From the IMG/VR virus record IMGVR_UViG_3300037137_003653, positions 1 through 29,037 of that record: a stretch of 29,037 bases of DNA; one strand, given 5' to 3'. Below are positions 10,201-18,964 of the stretch, piece by piece. The notes under the pieces were generated by a model. The model was not told where the DNA came from, made no database searches, and worked only from the letters and a program-made list of their open reading frames with translations. Each line of letters opens with the position of its first letter. The stretch's first letter is position 1. The DNA is from a virus. A program made the position numbers and the translations under genes.

Positions 10201-10812
10201 AATTCTCATGTTGTTATTGGTGATATTTTCCGCTTTAGTTACCTGTCACCTGCATTCGATGAATCAGCAACTGATGATAAGATTCGAATCAAGAGTTTTA
10301 CAAGCCCAGATCTACTAAATGAAAATCCATTTGCTGTTCCTTCACCGTCATATTTGAGTAATGATTACTTACTATCAGAAGAACCGCAGGATGATCTTCG
10401 ACTATCACTAGAATTTTCAATGATTGATTCACTAGATCGTGACATTGTTTCAATGTTTTCATCATTTGACATCTTAAATGACGTTCTTGGTAGTCCTGAA
10501 TTAATGTTCTCTGCTGATTACCCTGGTCTTGATGTACTTCGAGATGTTTACTTCAATCGATTGTCAGACAAGGTAGACTTTAGAAAATTCTTGGAATTCT
10601 ACAGGTGGTTCGATATATCAATATCAGGATTCATTGAACAACTTATACCTAGTAAGACACGGTACAAAGGAACAAATTTTGTGATTGAGTCTCACATGCT
10701 CGAGCGTCATAAGAACACATATCGTCATAGTGATAACTACATTGGTCAGAAGCAGATTATTGATGATAGCTTATTGGTTCAACAAATAGTCGGAGTATTT
10801 AGAAAATATTAA
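7297..10812 (+). CDS. Large baseplate wedge / tail protein with LamG-like domains and a gpI-like core (gp7 position)
   Basis: A 1171-residue protein starting one base after the previous stop, with GAGG eight bases upstream of the ATG. A LamG/concanavalin-like jelly roll is visible at about residues 170-330 (MSIEAIIRIPEL ... FSGSLDELRIFHSVRD). A core at about 480-610 resembles phage tail protein I: long helices around SFLYIWSKFFDEIKLYADAF, then LRRVLTNMPDIIRSKGTQHS and FLRSVGI, the 'R.KGT' helix. A second LamG-like region lies at about 685-905 (GWAAGIRFWSKSMTVDEWKE). The C-terminus ends in a helical IESHMLERHKNTYRH segment. Placement after gp6 and the size match T4 gp7, whose wedge role includes a gpI-like part. 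Equivalence to gp7 is inference; the structural role is likely. Confidence 0.7.
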   Translation: MSTRSNTPFVPSFMKAVAGNTKPVIQTYADADLSNSNHAGNTSFKYDPLDSPLKSSQQLNVDWSKFENHTFFSSAEVKVNEAFNKIINGFPFDGTRKEVEEYLDSMTGFEKYVFDSFPTWSGALHFSGTSVTENPAGGFQEKLGTWIAVKDKSGNLYPEMSKNNEGVTIINPADEETSMSIEAIIRIPELANDTQVIFQKSSTDTDGFMFHLSPSVSSTSATAVFSVTSGSISNSVSYELLKGSPNHVCVILNKEGRENSLQFYLNESLQSETTKNKKFGKLSIDESDFLIGSGSTFYSGGILVTPTQTFSGSLDELRIFHSVRDTQSQILQSSRGLYSTPDLKLYYRFNEPSGTLSNLNSTTDAVVLDSSGNSLHSTIQNYDASLRLDATADSDNILVNERKEFKTVLFPTYEPILELNLSLLTEATKYDRENPNNIIKLIPKHYLLEGASQDGFYDVEGDAGNPYAGDGVPGQGKKGSVQLILSFLYIWSKFFDEIKLYADAFSTLRTVGYDETDTIPDNFLEDLVRQYGFYLPKFFTNSTVEQYADGQYIPGLTDLDTPLKKIQSIILRRVLTNMPDIIRSKGTQHSIKSFLRSVGIDPENSIKIREYGGATTKQLSASREKKFEPLGMVNFITSSFVITQPLSGSRIEPGFPKPAGSFITSKITKRNTGTTNRSDGLFTSGSWNVEGCFKFTPQKISEIVGSEGNQSLFRMIVTGSTLPSQQPALLANVVATQGSGNQQDPATVELFCRPTQSSSAKLLHMSLSLSGSGIFDGDRWNVSFGCIRNDEFDSRVTSSYYLRVGRADEGEILDSYVTSSYFDESITGQNNLFRTALSGTNASGSYICIGNNQVIPAGIGYSHLNDTLYSDDIARTVDFEGWAAGIRFWSKSMTVDEWKEHVRNPKSTGVDDPMTNFNFVTDMSGSFQKLRLDTFHKQPIRDADDNGNIVFADFSQNNNEPDGTGFEPNSHVVIGDIFRFSYLSPAFDESATDDKIRIKSFTSPDLLNENPFAVPSPSYLSNDYLLSEEPQDDLRLSLEFSMIDSLDRDIVSMFSSFDILNDVLGSPELMFSADYPGLDVLRDVYFNRLSDKVDFRKFLEFYRWFDISISGFIEQLIPSKTRYKGTNFVIESHMLERHKNTYRHSDNYIGQKQIIDDSLLVQQIVGVFRKY

Positions 10813-10821
10813 GCTATGAAT

Positions 10822-10845
10822 AAGTTTTCATACAAACAAAAACTT
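10822..10845 (+). other. A/T-rich inverted repeat between two late genes
   Basis: AAGTTTT and AAAACTT form a perfect 7-bp stem around a 10-base loop in the 44-base gap between the 1171-residue protein and the next gene. There is no G+C-rich stem or following T-run, so it is not a standard terminator. It might be a weak processing or attenuation site, or chance. Confidence 0.25.
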
Positions 10846-10856
10846 GGTGCAGAATA

Positions 10857-11954
10857 ATGAGTGTAAACTTTAACAATTCTACAGCAACACCTGCCGGCAG
10901 CATTTCATCTGCATTGGCTCGTGCAAATTCAAGCGTAGACAACATACACATTGATTGTGATGTAAATTATTTCAATACAAAAGAACAAATTCGACTTAGA
11001 GACATTACATGGTTTGAAGATTTTGGCGCGCCGGCTGTGATAGCGGGATCTTCAGAGGCAGGCGGATTTTTCTCACATCGAAAGATCTATAGAAATATTC
11101 CTTCTAGTGGAACGTCTCATCATCTTGTAAGCATGACAGTCATCGATGGAAAAGGGGAATCTAGAAAAATTCTTTCAACAAATATCGATTACTATGCATC
11201 ATCAAGTCTCGATTCATATCGAAATGGTGTTGATATTACTGCTGAGAAACACTGGACAGCAGGCATTGTAAAAATTTCTGCCGGCACAGCAGGACATTTG
11301 CTAGATAGAACACTATTCGGTGTTCCGCATGTCAGTATAATAGCTGCAGATAGATTTGAAGAGATTGATGTATTTGATCCTGTCAGGTATGTTGAATCAG
11401 GTGGTGATCCAAGTATTTTCACATATCCGATTGTCACATCTGATACAAATCAACGAGAAAATTATGTTATAGATGGAATAATAGAAGCGTTTCCAATTCG
11501 TTCAGTGGTATCAAATTTTTCAATTAATCATCCATTTGAACCACATTCTGTAATGGGTCAATTTGGAAATGGAAACATATTTAGTCGATTTGATTCAGAT
11601 CAAGTCTTGTCAGTTGATTACATAGACAAACCATTTGTGAATAAGCAATTTTTTCTCGATGCAGTCGAAGTAGTTGGAATTGAAGGAACAGATTTTCATG
11701 TAGGTCCTGCAATAGGTTATGTCTCATATGATAGAAACGTATTAGAACCATTTGAAGATGTAATTCATCTAATACAAGAATTTCCTGTTGGAAGTAGAGC
11801 CAATGGAGAAAATCTATTTAATTCACTCAATGCTATGAGAAATTCATCAACAACGTATATTACACCAAAAGAGCATACAGGTACGTGCGGATTTGTGTAT
11901 GATAATGCATATTCTGGTACAGAATCTGTGACATACGGAGGTATGCTTTTTTAA
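10857..11954 (+). CDS. Virion structural protein, family unknown
   Basis: A 365-residue protein with no recognised family. It is mostly predicted beta strands with the acidic/aromatic composition typical of tail proteins, no signal peptide and no membrane segment. It starts 44 bases after the preceding stop, following a small A/T-rich inverted repeat. Its TAA overlaps the ATG of the next gene by one base (TAATG), so the two are probably translated together. Its place in the unbroken late block supports a baseplate or fibre-attachment role, but no motif defines it. Confidence 0.6.
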   Translation: MSVNFNNSTATPAGSISSALARANSSVDNIHIDCDVNYFNTKEQIRLRDITWFEDFGAPAVIAGSSEAGGFFSHRKIYRNIPSSGTSHHLVSMTVIDGKGESRKILSTNIDYYASSSLDSYRNGVDITAEKHWTAGIVKISAGTAGHLLDRTLFGVPHVSIIAADRFEEIDVFDPVRYVESGGDPSIFTYPIVTSDTNQRENYVIDGIIEAFPIRSVVSNFSINHPFEPHSVMGQFGNGNIFSRFDSDQVLSVDYIDKPFVNKQFFLDAVEVVGIEGTDFHVGPAIGYVSYDRNVLEPFEDVIHLIQEFPVGSRANGENLFNSLNAMRNSSTTYITPKEHTGTCGFVYDNAYSGTESVTYGGMLF

Positions 11955-13246
11955 TGTCTGCATCGCCAAAAACTAAGAGATTAGCACCTGACAGAAACTT
12001 TGACGACTATGTTGTAACACTGACGTCGTTATCTGATGATGGCTTATTTCCTGTTCAAAGCGCAAATATGACGTATTTGCCTGGTGTTATTGGAACTGAG
12101 TATAGTGCAATTTCAAATGCATTTATTGATATTGGATTTAATTTTGTTTTTGATGGTAAGACATATACTAAGCTATGTGTTTCATCGTGCGGCTTTTGTG
12201 TGCTTGTTGATCCCAGTATTTCTTATGCATCGACTGCTGCACTTATGGGTGATGTATTGGACGTTGCTGCTAGCTTTTATAGGAATACTACAATCAAAAC
12301 AACAATTACTGGCAACAACATTGTTGTTGCGCCATGGTGGGATTTTTTGCGGAATGTCTTTAGATATCCAAAAGGAGCAAATCAAGATCTGTACTTTACA
12401 TCTTTACAAGGTCCTCCGCTGCCATATGTCACTTATAGTGATGTCATATCTGGTAAATTTTTAATGCCATCTGGCATCGATTCAACGTTGGGCGGAGTCA
12501 AATATTTTCGTGCAAATTCAACACAATATGGCAAAGCACTAGCCATACGTTGGAAATCTTTTTCAGTTTATGGAGCACCAGGAACTTCTGAAAATATAAT
12601 CACGTTTGATCTAATAATTTACAATTCAGGAATGATAGAGTTCAGATACTCACCAAGATCATTTACAGGAATCAATATTGAAGAAGCTGCAACAATCGGG
12701 ATATTCAAAAATAATACGACATACAGGGATTTTGGTCAAATCTTAAAAACCGACGATACAAACGCTAGGCCCAGACATGTTAACGGTGGTGCTTCATGGA
12801 ATAGTTCTTTTACAGATTATGATTCTGCAGAATCAGATTATGCAAATTATACAGTGTCACTTAACACATTCGAACATTGGCCTGCAGCAGGTACTGATAA
12901 GTGCGCAATCTTTCGATTCTCACCCCCTTCAAATAGAAGAACACAAAATAGAACAGTACTCCCAATGAGAGCTGCAACTCCTTTCATTCGAGGCAGTGAA
13001 GATTCATCAGTGTTTAATGATCAAAAAACAATACCTTTTTCCGACACAAACACAAATCAATTGATAGAATATCCATCAATGATTCCAGCATCTATGAATA
13101 CTGTAGCATTTGGTAATCCATATACTGTTGCAGATTTATTTCGTTCAGGAAGTATACAGATTTCTCGTGTGACAGTTCCTGCATGTCTATCAGATTCTAT
13201 TCTTTCTGATTCAATCATTGACGGAAAAAGGAGATCTGGGCAATGA
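11954..13246 (+). CDS. Virion protein with a NIDO-like / 'GFxFxFxGxxY' beta domain
   Basis: A 430-residue protein. Residues about 56-86 (FIDIGFNFVFDGKTYTKLCV, then SSCGFCVL) and 217-234 (FDLIIYNSGMIEFRYSP) match the two-part pattern of NIDO-like and related bacterial surface domains: GFxFNFYGxxYxxVxVSSNGF followed later by FQVxLYxxGxIEFxY. The segment between contains VAPWWDFL, also typical. Such domains occur in adhesive extracellular proteins, so a receptor-proximal virion part is plausible. GGAGGT lies about ten bases before the ATG. Its TGA overlaps the next ATG in an ATGA junction. The domain call rests on pattern recall and is not a firm family match. Confidence 0.6.
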   Translation: MSASPKTKRLAPDRNFDDYVVTLTSLSDDGLFPVQSANMTYLPGVIGTEYSAISNAFIDIGFNFVFDGKTYTKLCVSSCGFCVLVDPSISYASTAALMGDVLDVAASFYRNTTIKTTITGNNIVVAPWWDFLRNVFRYPKGANQDLYFTSLQGPPLPYVTYSDVISGKFLMPSGIDSTLGGVKYFRANSTQYGKALAIRWKSFSVYGAPGTSENIITFDLIIYNSGMIEFRYSPRSFTGINIEEAATIGIFKNNTTYRDFGQILKTDDTNARPRHVNGGASWNSSFTDYDSAESDYANYTVSLNTFEHWPAAGTDKCAIFRFSPPSNRRTQNRTVLPMRAATPFIRGSEDSSVFNDQKTIPFSDTNTNQLIEYPSMIPASMNTVAFGNPYTVADLFRSGSIQISRVTVPACLSDSILSDSIIDGKRRSGQ

Positions 13247-15069
13247 AACCTTTTAGTGAACACGCAAGATTTGAACAAAATAATGGATCTGATCAATTCT
13301 ATGCAACCGGTTCTAGTCCCTCAATAGGAGATGGGAGCTTTGATTCTGCGCTGTCAAATAAAGCACAAATTAGAGTTTCTTTTGCAGTAAAGACAAACAT
13401 TGAAATGTTGCCAAATACATCAAGTATTTACTACTTCAATCCAAACAAGAATCAATGGAGTTTACCAGCAAATTCTATTTCAGATCATGTGGGTCTATTT
13501 GATAAACATTCAGTCCCAACGGCCGCCGATGCCTCAGTAAATGCAAACCAAGGCTCTTTTATAACAGAAGATCAAAAAGGTTTCACATCAACTGGTAATC
13601 CAATAATTTCTGGTAGTCTAGATCTACGTAGACATGTTGAGACTGGTACAGATGAAGGAAATTATTCTGATCCGCTTGTAGGTCATCTTGAATTCGGTGG
13701 CAGCTATCTGAAAAACGAAAATCTCGATCCACTGCCTCAATTAATAATTGGCGGCTTAACAAAAGAATACCCAAAAAGTATACAAAGAAATGCTGACTAT
13801 GACTCAAATGGCATGTCATTTGAACTCAATATTGATGCTCCATTTTTAATTGAAAAGGTTGTTATAGAAGTTCCTATGACATTTGGTCCGTCATGGTTTA
13901 GAGACAAAACAGTATCAACTGTAATATTTGACACTGGCTTAATTTATGATTATGCTGTTACAGATCCTATTGGCATAAACACTGCAGGTTACTCAAATTA
14001 TTATTTTGATTCTGCAGGACCCGCACTCACTTTTTCATTGTTTAGTGAGAAAAATTATGGTCTTACAAAGATTAGAGATCTAATAACAAATTCTACAGTC
14101 ACTAATTCGAACGATGCAACATCAAATATTCGTGTAAAGACTATTCCAAATACAAGCCCTCCTGCCACAACAGAGTTTGCGCTTAGTCCAACACTTATCT
14201 TGTGCGAGAGTTATTTTTCACCAGACACAGTTGTTTCGCCTACTAATACAATTGGATCAAATGAATTTTTCACAGGTAGCATCGTAATCAAGTCTACTCC
14301 TTCAATTTCAAATGGTATTTCAAAAATATATTTACTTAATTCAACAATCACAGACATAACGTCAGCAGTCCCCGATTTCAGCCCAGCTTTTATGACTGCC
14401 GCCGAGTCCACAATTTTTTACAGAGATTTTTTTGCAACTGAATATCTTACAAAATTGTCAATTATACAAAGCGATAAAAATAAGCTTCGCAATGGAGAGT
14501 CACTATTCTTAGACACGATCAATGCATTTGGCAGAGGCATGACTGGCTTCAATCCAAGCGGTGGTTCAATATTCGGCGGCGAATATGTTACAAATCAGGT
14601 TGTTTCTAGAAAAGACAAATCAATTAAGAATCCATTTTTTCTAGAAAATGCCGCAGACATAGAAGATGTAATCAATAAACTAATTGTTGTTGTAGGTGAT
14701 CGTATTGCATATGCTATTTCTCAAGGTTGGATAACGTATTACTTGGCAAATTTTTTGATAGTTGCGCCACTTGACTTTACTTCAAAGAAAAATTCACCGT
14801 ATCTCATTAACCCAGGCGAGAAGTTAATACTTGCTGCATCAAAAACGAGACCTGCATTTGAAACAGTTAAGCTCAAAGTTATGGACACAGCCCCAGGTAG
14901 CCCAAGCGATCCTTCAACTGGTACGTGCTTGCTGCTTTCAAGCTCTACGTTATATGACGTAGATTATGGAGGCCCTGCTCGAGGTCACGATGTATGCTTC
15001 AACACAGGCTCAATAAACATAACTTTTTACGGGTCATATGTCAAAGAAGGTAGTGAGTTCATACCATGA
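13243..15069 (+). CDS. Large virion structural protein, family unknown
   Basis: A 608-residue protein beginning in an ATGA overlap, with a strong AAGGAG eight to nine bases upstream. It is rich in Ser, Thr, Asn and Asp, with many short beta segments (for example APFLIEKVVIEVPMTFGPSW) and no catalytic motif. A helix-rich part near 470-500 (AADIEDVINKLIVVVGDRIA) breaks the pattern. It overlaps the following gene by four bases (ATGA). Its chain of overlaps with both neighbours implies that the three proteins are made in linked amounts. It is likely a tail or baseplate appendage protein. Confidence 0.6.
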   Translation: MKPFSEHARFEQNNGSDQFYATGSSPSIGDGSFDSALSNKAQIRVSFAVKTNIEMLPNTSSIYYFNPNKNQWSLPANSISDHVGLFDKHSVPTAADASVNANQGSFITEDQKGFTSTGNPIISGSLDLRRHVETGTDEGNYSDPLVGHLEFGGSYLKNENLDPLPQLIIGGLTKEYPKSIQRNADYDSNGMSFELNIDAPFLIEKVVIEVPMTFGPSWFRDKTVSTVIFDTGLIYDYAVTDPIGINTAGYSNYYFDSAGPALTFSLFSEKNYGLTKIRDLITNSTVTNSNDATSNIRVKTIPNTSPPATTEFALSPTLILCESYFSPDTVVSPTNTIGSNEFFTGSIVIKSTPSISNGISKIYLLNSTITDITSAVPDFSPAFMTAAESTIFYRDFFATEYLTKLSIIQSDKNKLRNGESLFLDTINAFGRGMTGFNPSGGSIFGGEYVTNQVVSRKDKSIKNPFFLENAADIEDVINKLIVVVGDRIAYAISQGWITYYLANFLIVAPLDFTSKKNSPYLINPGEKLILAASKTRPAFETVKLKVMDTAPGSPSDPSTGTCLLLSSSTLYDVDYGGPARGHDVCFNTGSINITFYGSYVKEGSEFIP

Positions 15070-17639
15070 GTCATTTCGCTGATAACATCTTTACAGATGA
15101 CATACACGATGCAATAGGTAATCAACCTGTGCTCGATCAATTTGATATTTCTTACGAAGCATCATTTTATGGATCAATGCAGGACGATTACATCACAGGC
15201 TCCATACTTGCGATATCAAATAATAGTTTCATTACAGGTTCGCGAGCAAGAAAATTTAGCAAACAATTTGCAGAGCTTGAAGTTCCACTGTCGTCAGAAT
15301 ATGATTCGATTACATCGGCAGAAGTTGTAAGAAATCCTTTGCTCTCATACAGGCAAGTTCCGTGGCAAGAAAGAGTATCACACACTGCTTATAGAATTGT
15401 GCAATGTCACGATGGTAATGAAAGATATTACGATTCATGTATACCAGATCTTTCATTTTGTTTAAAGCAAAATGGTTCTGTTCCGTTTAGCATCTCTGGC
15501 AGTCGATTTGAAGTTAACTCTGCATTTTTTCTTAGTCCATACAATAACGTTGTTACTGCATCTGTTGGTTACATGATTTTCAATGGATCAAAAGTAGACA
15601 GAACAAACATTGGTCTTACTGATGATCCGCTCGTTAATAATAAGTGGACGTGGTCATTTCCATATGAGACACAATACGATCCTAACAATAGACTTACAAA
15701 GACAAATGACGTTTTTGGAATTAACTTTTGTCGAAACGAAACGACAATAAATTCACACTTTACAGACATAAATTTTTTGACAAAAAATCGTCAGAAATTA
15801 ATAAAATCGATCATTCCAATTTTACCAGGACACTTGAATAAAAGTGACATCGCAGTACACGGAAGAAATTCATTAAGGGTTCCTGCAACTGTTTTTGATG
15901 GAACTGAAGATATCTATTTTCCCGCGCTGCTCACTGGTACAATAAGCAATTCATCGCTGGATAACAGTCTTGGTATGTCTTATCTCATACCGTCAGAAGT
16001 CTTCTTGAATAAGAAAAATGATCATGGCTATCTTAATAGCTACACTGCAATATCTGCACCATTTTCAAATAGTCCTGCTAGTGTATATCAAACGGGCTCG
16101 ATGGTTTACACAGACCTTATCAAGTTCTTTTTCGGATATGGTGATTTGAATAACATCACATATGAATCACAGTTTGACGTCAATGATCCTGCGACGTCGT
16201 ATTTTGAGGGATTTGAAGTGCCTACAAGCGTCGTAGGAACAAATTCAGGCAAATTAGCAAGTGCATTTTCTTCATTAGCAACAGACGATCTGATCATTGA
16301 CTGGTCATTCTCGCCAAATGGAGCGACACCAGGTTCTGGGACACCAATGCCTTGGACTGCTATTTACAGAGGCTCAACATTTGAAGCACCAACTGTTGGT
16401 ATTACTTTTGCAGCAATTTCATCATCGTTCACATCATCGATTCTTACGCAGGGTATATACTGGCAATCTTCATCTATAATTAGCGATCCGCCAAGTGACT
16501 TTGTTCTCCTATCAGCAACTACTAGCAGCTTCCACGGAGCTATTCCGACATACACAAATGCACTTAATGAGGCAGCAGCTAGTTTTGTATGGTCAACAGC
16601 TTGTGTAGAGATAACAGCATCATATCCATTTATTTTTAACTATTCAAGAGCAATTGCTGGTCATCCATCAGATTATCTTGCTGTGTATTTTTCAGGCGTA
16701 CCAAACTCTCCTTCACACAGGAATCCTTCTTTGTCACCGGGTAATTCAAAGTCTGGTTTCTATCCACTTGTTGACAGAAAAAATGAAATGTTCTATATCG
16801 AAAAACTTTTTGGTATGGCATCAGGATCTGCATTGTCAGCTGACTCTCTTGATGGTGGAGCTGCGCCGGCATTAATGCAGATGAGTGACAAATTTTCATT
16901 CGTCGATGACAAATGGTCTGGACCGATTATGCCATCAGGCGAGTACAGACTATGTTTTTCATATGTAAAGATTCTTACGTTAGCTACTCCTGCACGATCA
17001 AAACCTGACATTGCAGCGATCGATAACTTTGTTGTAAAGACGCTCAAGCCTAACTTAAACTTGGACCGCCGTATCGGTGCAAATAACTACCCAATGTTCA
17101 GAGCAAAAAAAGTCGATACAAGATTCAATCCAATTGCCAGCACAGACGTCAAAAATTATAACTACTTACAAACTTTCATAAGCGGCACGCAGAACAATTA
17201 TTCAGGATACACATTTGGAATATCACCAGTAATCAGAGGCTGGAAATATGGTCTATATAGTGGGCTTCCTGCACATTCTAAAGCTACATTTAGAAGAAAC
17301 AGATTTGGACAGCTTCGAGACATGCTCGAGCAACGTCAGTATACGAAATTCATCAATGACGGAACTACAACTTTTGATAATGAAGCAATATTGAGATCGC
17401 CAGAGATAAAAGAACTTGGCGGAGCAAGATCTCAAAGTGCGACTGTTGTCAAAGGCTCACCCGGGCCGAGTCCAGTTGAAGTTAACTTCGTTCGTCAAGC
17501 TTATCGAAAAACTGATCGGGGTATTGGAGAGATTTATGTTGTAGGCGTTCAACCCAATACGACATATTCACAAAATCTTAGCACAGAAGCAACATCTTCG
17601 CTTCCTTACTTTGATGGTTTCTCTAGAAACATCCCTTAG
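15066..17639 (+). CDS. Large virion structural protein, last gene of the late block
   Basis: An 857-residue protein, overlapping the previous gene by four bases. The N-terminus repeats short beta turns such as DDYITGSILAISNNSFITGS. The C-terminal ~150 residues contain RRNRFGQLRDMLEQRQYTKF (about 741-760), a helical signature that I associate with long structural proteins of other large phages. No enzyme motif is visible. It closes the + strand structural run; a hairpin begins 7 bases after the TAG. Probably a baseplate or fibre component. Confidence 0.6.
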   Translation: MSHFADNIFTDDIHDAIGNQPVLDQFDISYEASFYGSMQDDYITGSILAISNNSFITGSRARKFSKQFAELEVPLSSEYDSITSAEVVRNPLLSYRQVPWQERVSHTAYRIVQCHDGNERYYDSCIPDLSFCLKQNGSVPFSISGSRFEVNSAFFLSPYNNVVTASVGYMIFNGSKVDRTNIGLTDDPLVNNKWTWSFPYETQYDPNNRLTKTNDVFGINFCRNETTINSHFTDINFLTKNRQKLIKSIIPILPGHLNKSDIAVHGRNSLRVPATVFDGTEDIYFPALLTGTISNSSLDNSLGMSYLIPSEVFLNKKNDHGYLNSYTAISAPFSNSPASVYQTGSMVYTDLIKFFFGYGDLNNITYESQFDVNDPATSYFEGFEVPTSVVGTNSGKLASAFSSLATDDLIIDWSFSPNGATPGSGTPMPWTAIYRGSTFEAPTVGITFAAISSSFTSSILTQGIYWQSSSIISDPPSDFVLLSATTSSFHGAIPTYTNALNEAAASFVWSTACVEITASYPFIFNYSRAIAGHPSDYLAVYFSGVPNSPSHRNPSLSPGNSKSGFYPLVDRKNEMFYIEKLFGMASGSALSADSLDGGAAPALMQMSDKFSFVDDKWSGPIMPSGEYRLCFSYVKILTLATPARSKPDIAAIDNFVVKTLKPNLNLDRRIGANNYPMFRAKKVDTRFNPIASTDVKNYNYLQTFISGTQNNYSGYTFGISPVIRGWKYGLYSGLPAHSKATFRRNRFGQLRDMLEQRQYTKFINDGTTTFDNEAILRSPEIKELGGARSQSATVVKGSPGPSPVEVNFVRQAYRKTDRGIGEIYVVGVQPNTTYSQNLSTEATSSLPYFDGFSRNIP

Positions 17640-17745
17640 AGTGCTGCGTTACTGGAACAATTTGTAACGCTGGCTGCAATATTTCAAATTCAATTCGTCG
17701 AATTTCCTCTGCAGAATATTCGCGTTTGATCACTACAGGTTCATC
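17623..17745 (-). CDS. Possible small acidic protein, antisense to the late-block end
   Basis: A 40-residue reading frame from an ATG at 17745. It could extend to a TTG at 17808, giving 61 residues. The sequence is strongly charged and amphipathic (DEPVVIKREYSAEEIRRIEF) and uses the codons of the neighbouring genes, which makes it look coded. Against it: no Shine-Dalgarno, an overlap of 17 bases with the structural gene on the other strand, and a position over the hairpin at 17646-17670. No family recognised. Confidence 0.3.
   Translation of the reverse strand, partial: DEPVVIKREYSAEEIRRIEFEILQPALQIVPVTQHSKGCF
17646..17670 (+). other. Hairpin just after the late block
   Basis: GCGTTAC (17646-17652) and GTAACGC (17664-17670) form a perfect 7-bp stem with an 11-base loop, 7 bases after the last structural stop codon. 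There is no following T-run, so it is not a canonical intrinsic terminator, though its position suits transcript end formation or RNA protection. A weaker AAATTC/GAATTT pair follows near 17688-17707. Confidence 0.35.
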
Positions 17746-17864
17746 CATGATTACAATATCTTCGTCATCTCCAACAAGATCAATGATTACTATCACTAAA
17801 GACCTCAATCATAGATATGATGACATTTGATAATTCATTGTGTTTGTGCATAGTTATTGTTGAC

Positions 17865-18443
17865 ATGAGCCGTCGCGACACTAAATTGCTTTCTCTGTAT
17901 GTGAGAGCATTAATTGAATCTACAACCAACAAAAAAAGAGTATTAAGAATCTTTGATTTTGATGACACACTAGTCAAAACCGATTCTAGAATACATGTGT
18001 TAACTGCATCAGGAGACAAACTTAGCTTAACTAGCGGCGAGTATGCTGTGTATGCTCCGCAGTACGGAGACAAATTTGACTACTCAGATTTTTCAAAATT
18101 GGTTAATCCGTCTGAGATAAAATGGACGACAAAAATTCTTAAAAGAATAATTGCAAAAGGAGGAGAAGTTGTAATTCTAACTGCGCGCAGCGACCCAAAG
18201 CCAGTGCGTCAATTCATTAATGATATCAATTTAGCATATGTAGAAGTTGTTGCTCTGGGAGACTCAGATCCTCAAAAAAAAGCAGAATATATTTCTCGCA
18301 GACTAGATGAAGAAGACTTCAATGAGGTTGAATTCTTTGATGATTCATACAAGAATATCTTGGCAGTTGCAAACATTTCTGCTGATTATCCTGATGTGAA
18401 GATAATCACACGACATGTTACGCATACTCCCAAAATTAATTGA
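17865..18443 (+). CDS. HAD-superfamily phosphatase-like protein
   Basis: A 192-residue protein from ATG 17865. An upstream ATG at 17817 would add 16 poorly conserved-looking residues. The haloacid dehalogenase motifs are complete: D31-F-D33-D-T (motif I, nucleophile and general acid), VVILTAR (motif II region), a Lys-rich stretch after LGDSDPQKK (motif III) and EFFDDS (motif IV, metal-binding acidic pair). The type with a small cap is common in phages and resembles the 3'-phosphatase half of polynucleotide kinase-phosphatases, but substrate cannot be read from sequence. The N-terminus carries a basic helix (LLSLYVRALIES) ahead of the domain. It is the only clear + strand gene right of the late block and converges with the gene at 18436, overlapping by 8 bases. 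Confidence 0.8.
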   Translation: MSRRDTKLLSLYVRALIESTTNKKRVLRIFDFDDTLVKTDSRIHVLTASGDKLSLTSGEYAVYAPQYGDKFDYSDFSKLVNPSEIKWTTKILKRIIAKGGEVVILTARSDPKPVRQFINDINLAYVEVVALGDSDPQKKAEYISRRLDEEDFNEVEFFDDSYKNILAVANISADYPDVKIITRHVTHTPKIN

Positions 18444-18936
18444 TCTTGCCGGCTACGACATTCGAAGCTTCGACAGCATGTGCTGCCTGAGTTGCTGAGA
18501 ATAACTTAGAAAAATCAAACTTAGAATGTACTTTTTCATTTATGGGAATTATTCTGATGTCCTTCTGGGCAGCCTGCTTGGTCCATGGGACAGCACCTCC
18601 AACCACCCAACCTGTATACAATTCTACAAAGCTTGTTTTTGCTGACGTCACGTCTGATGGCAACATCTTGACAGCACGTATGTTGTCATACCGCTCATGA
18701 TTCAATGAGATCTTTGGATTTGGACCGTGGTTCGTGTCAACGTAGTAATACTCACAACCCAGCCATTCAATTTCTACAAATTCTTTTTGTTCAAGGCTCA
18801 TGACTGTTGCACGTTCTTTCCATGCAACAGAATCAACAGGATCTTCACGAAGATAATATGCAGCTTCTACAGAATCAAATACATTAAATGACCAATAGGT
18901 GGCAGATTTTTTTAGGCTTAGTCTTATCTTTTTCAC
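18436..18936 (-). CDS. Hypothetical protein, unknown family
   Basis: A 166-residue protein starting with GTG at 18936; the ATG at 18948 is out of frame. No family recognised. It appears soluble, with alternating charged helices and strands (EFVEIEWLGCEYYYVDTNHG) and a helical C-terminus (KLFSATQAAHAVEASNVVAG). It is the last gene of the long leftward unit, 28 bases after tilS, and its end overlaps the convergent HAD gene by 8 bases. A 12-base palindrome TCGAAGCTTCGA lies in its last codons (18462-18473). Confidence 0.6.
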   Translation of the reverse strand: MKKIRLSLKKSATYWSFNVFDSVEAAYYLREDPVDSVAWKERATVMSLEQKEFVEIEWLGCEYYYVDTNHGPNPKISLNHERYDNIRAVKMLPSDVTSAKTSFVELYTGWVVGGAVPWTKQAAQKDIRIIPINEKVHSKFDFSKLFSATQAAHAVEASNVVAGKIN

Positions 18937-18964
18937 GTATGCCGATCATATCACATGTCAGCAA

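Noticed and set aside
18462-18473. Palindrome TCGAAGCTTCGA at the convergent gene ends as a terminator
   Set aside because: It is inside coding sequence, has no T-run, and no partner repeats were seen; it may be chance.
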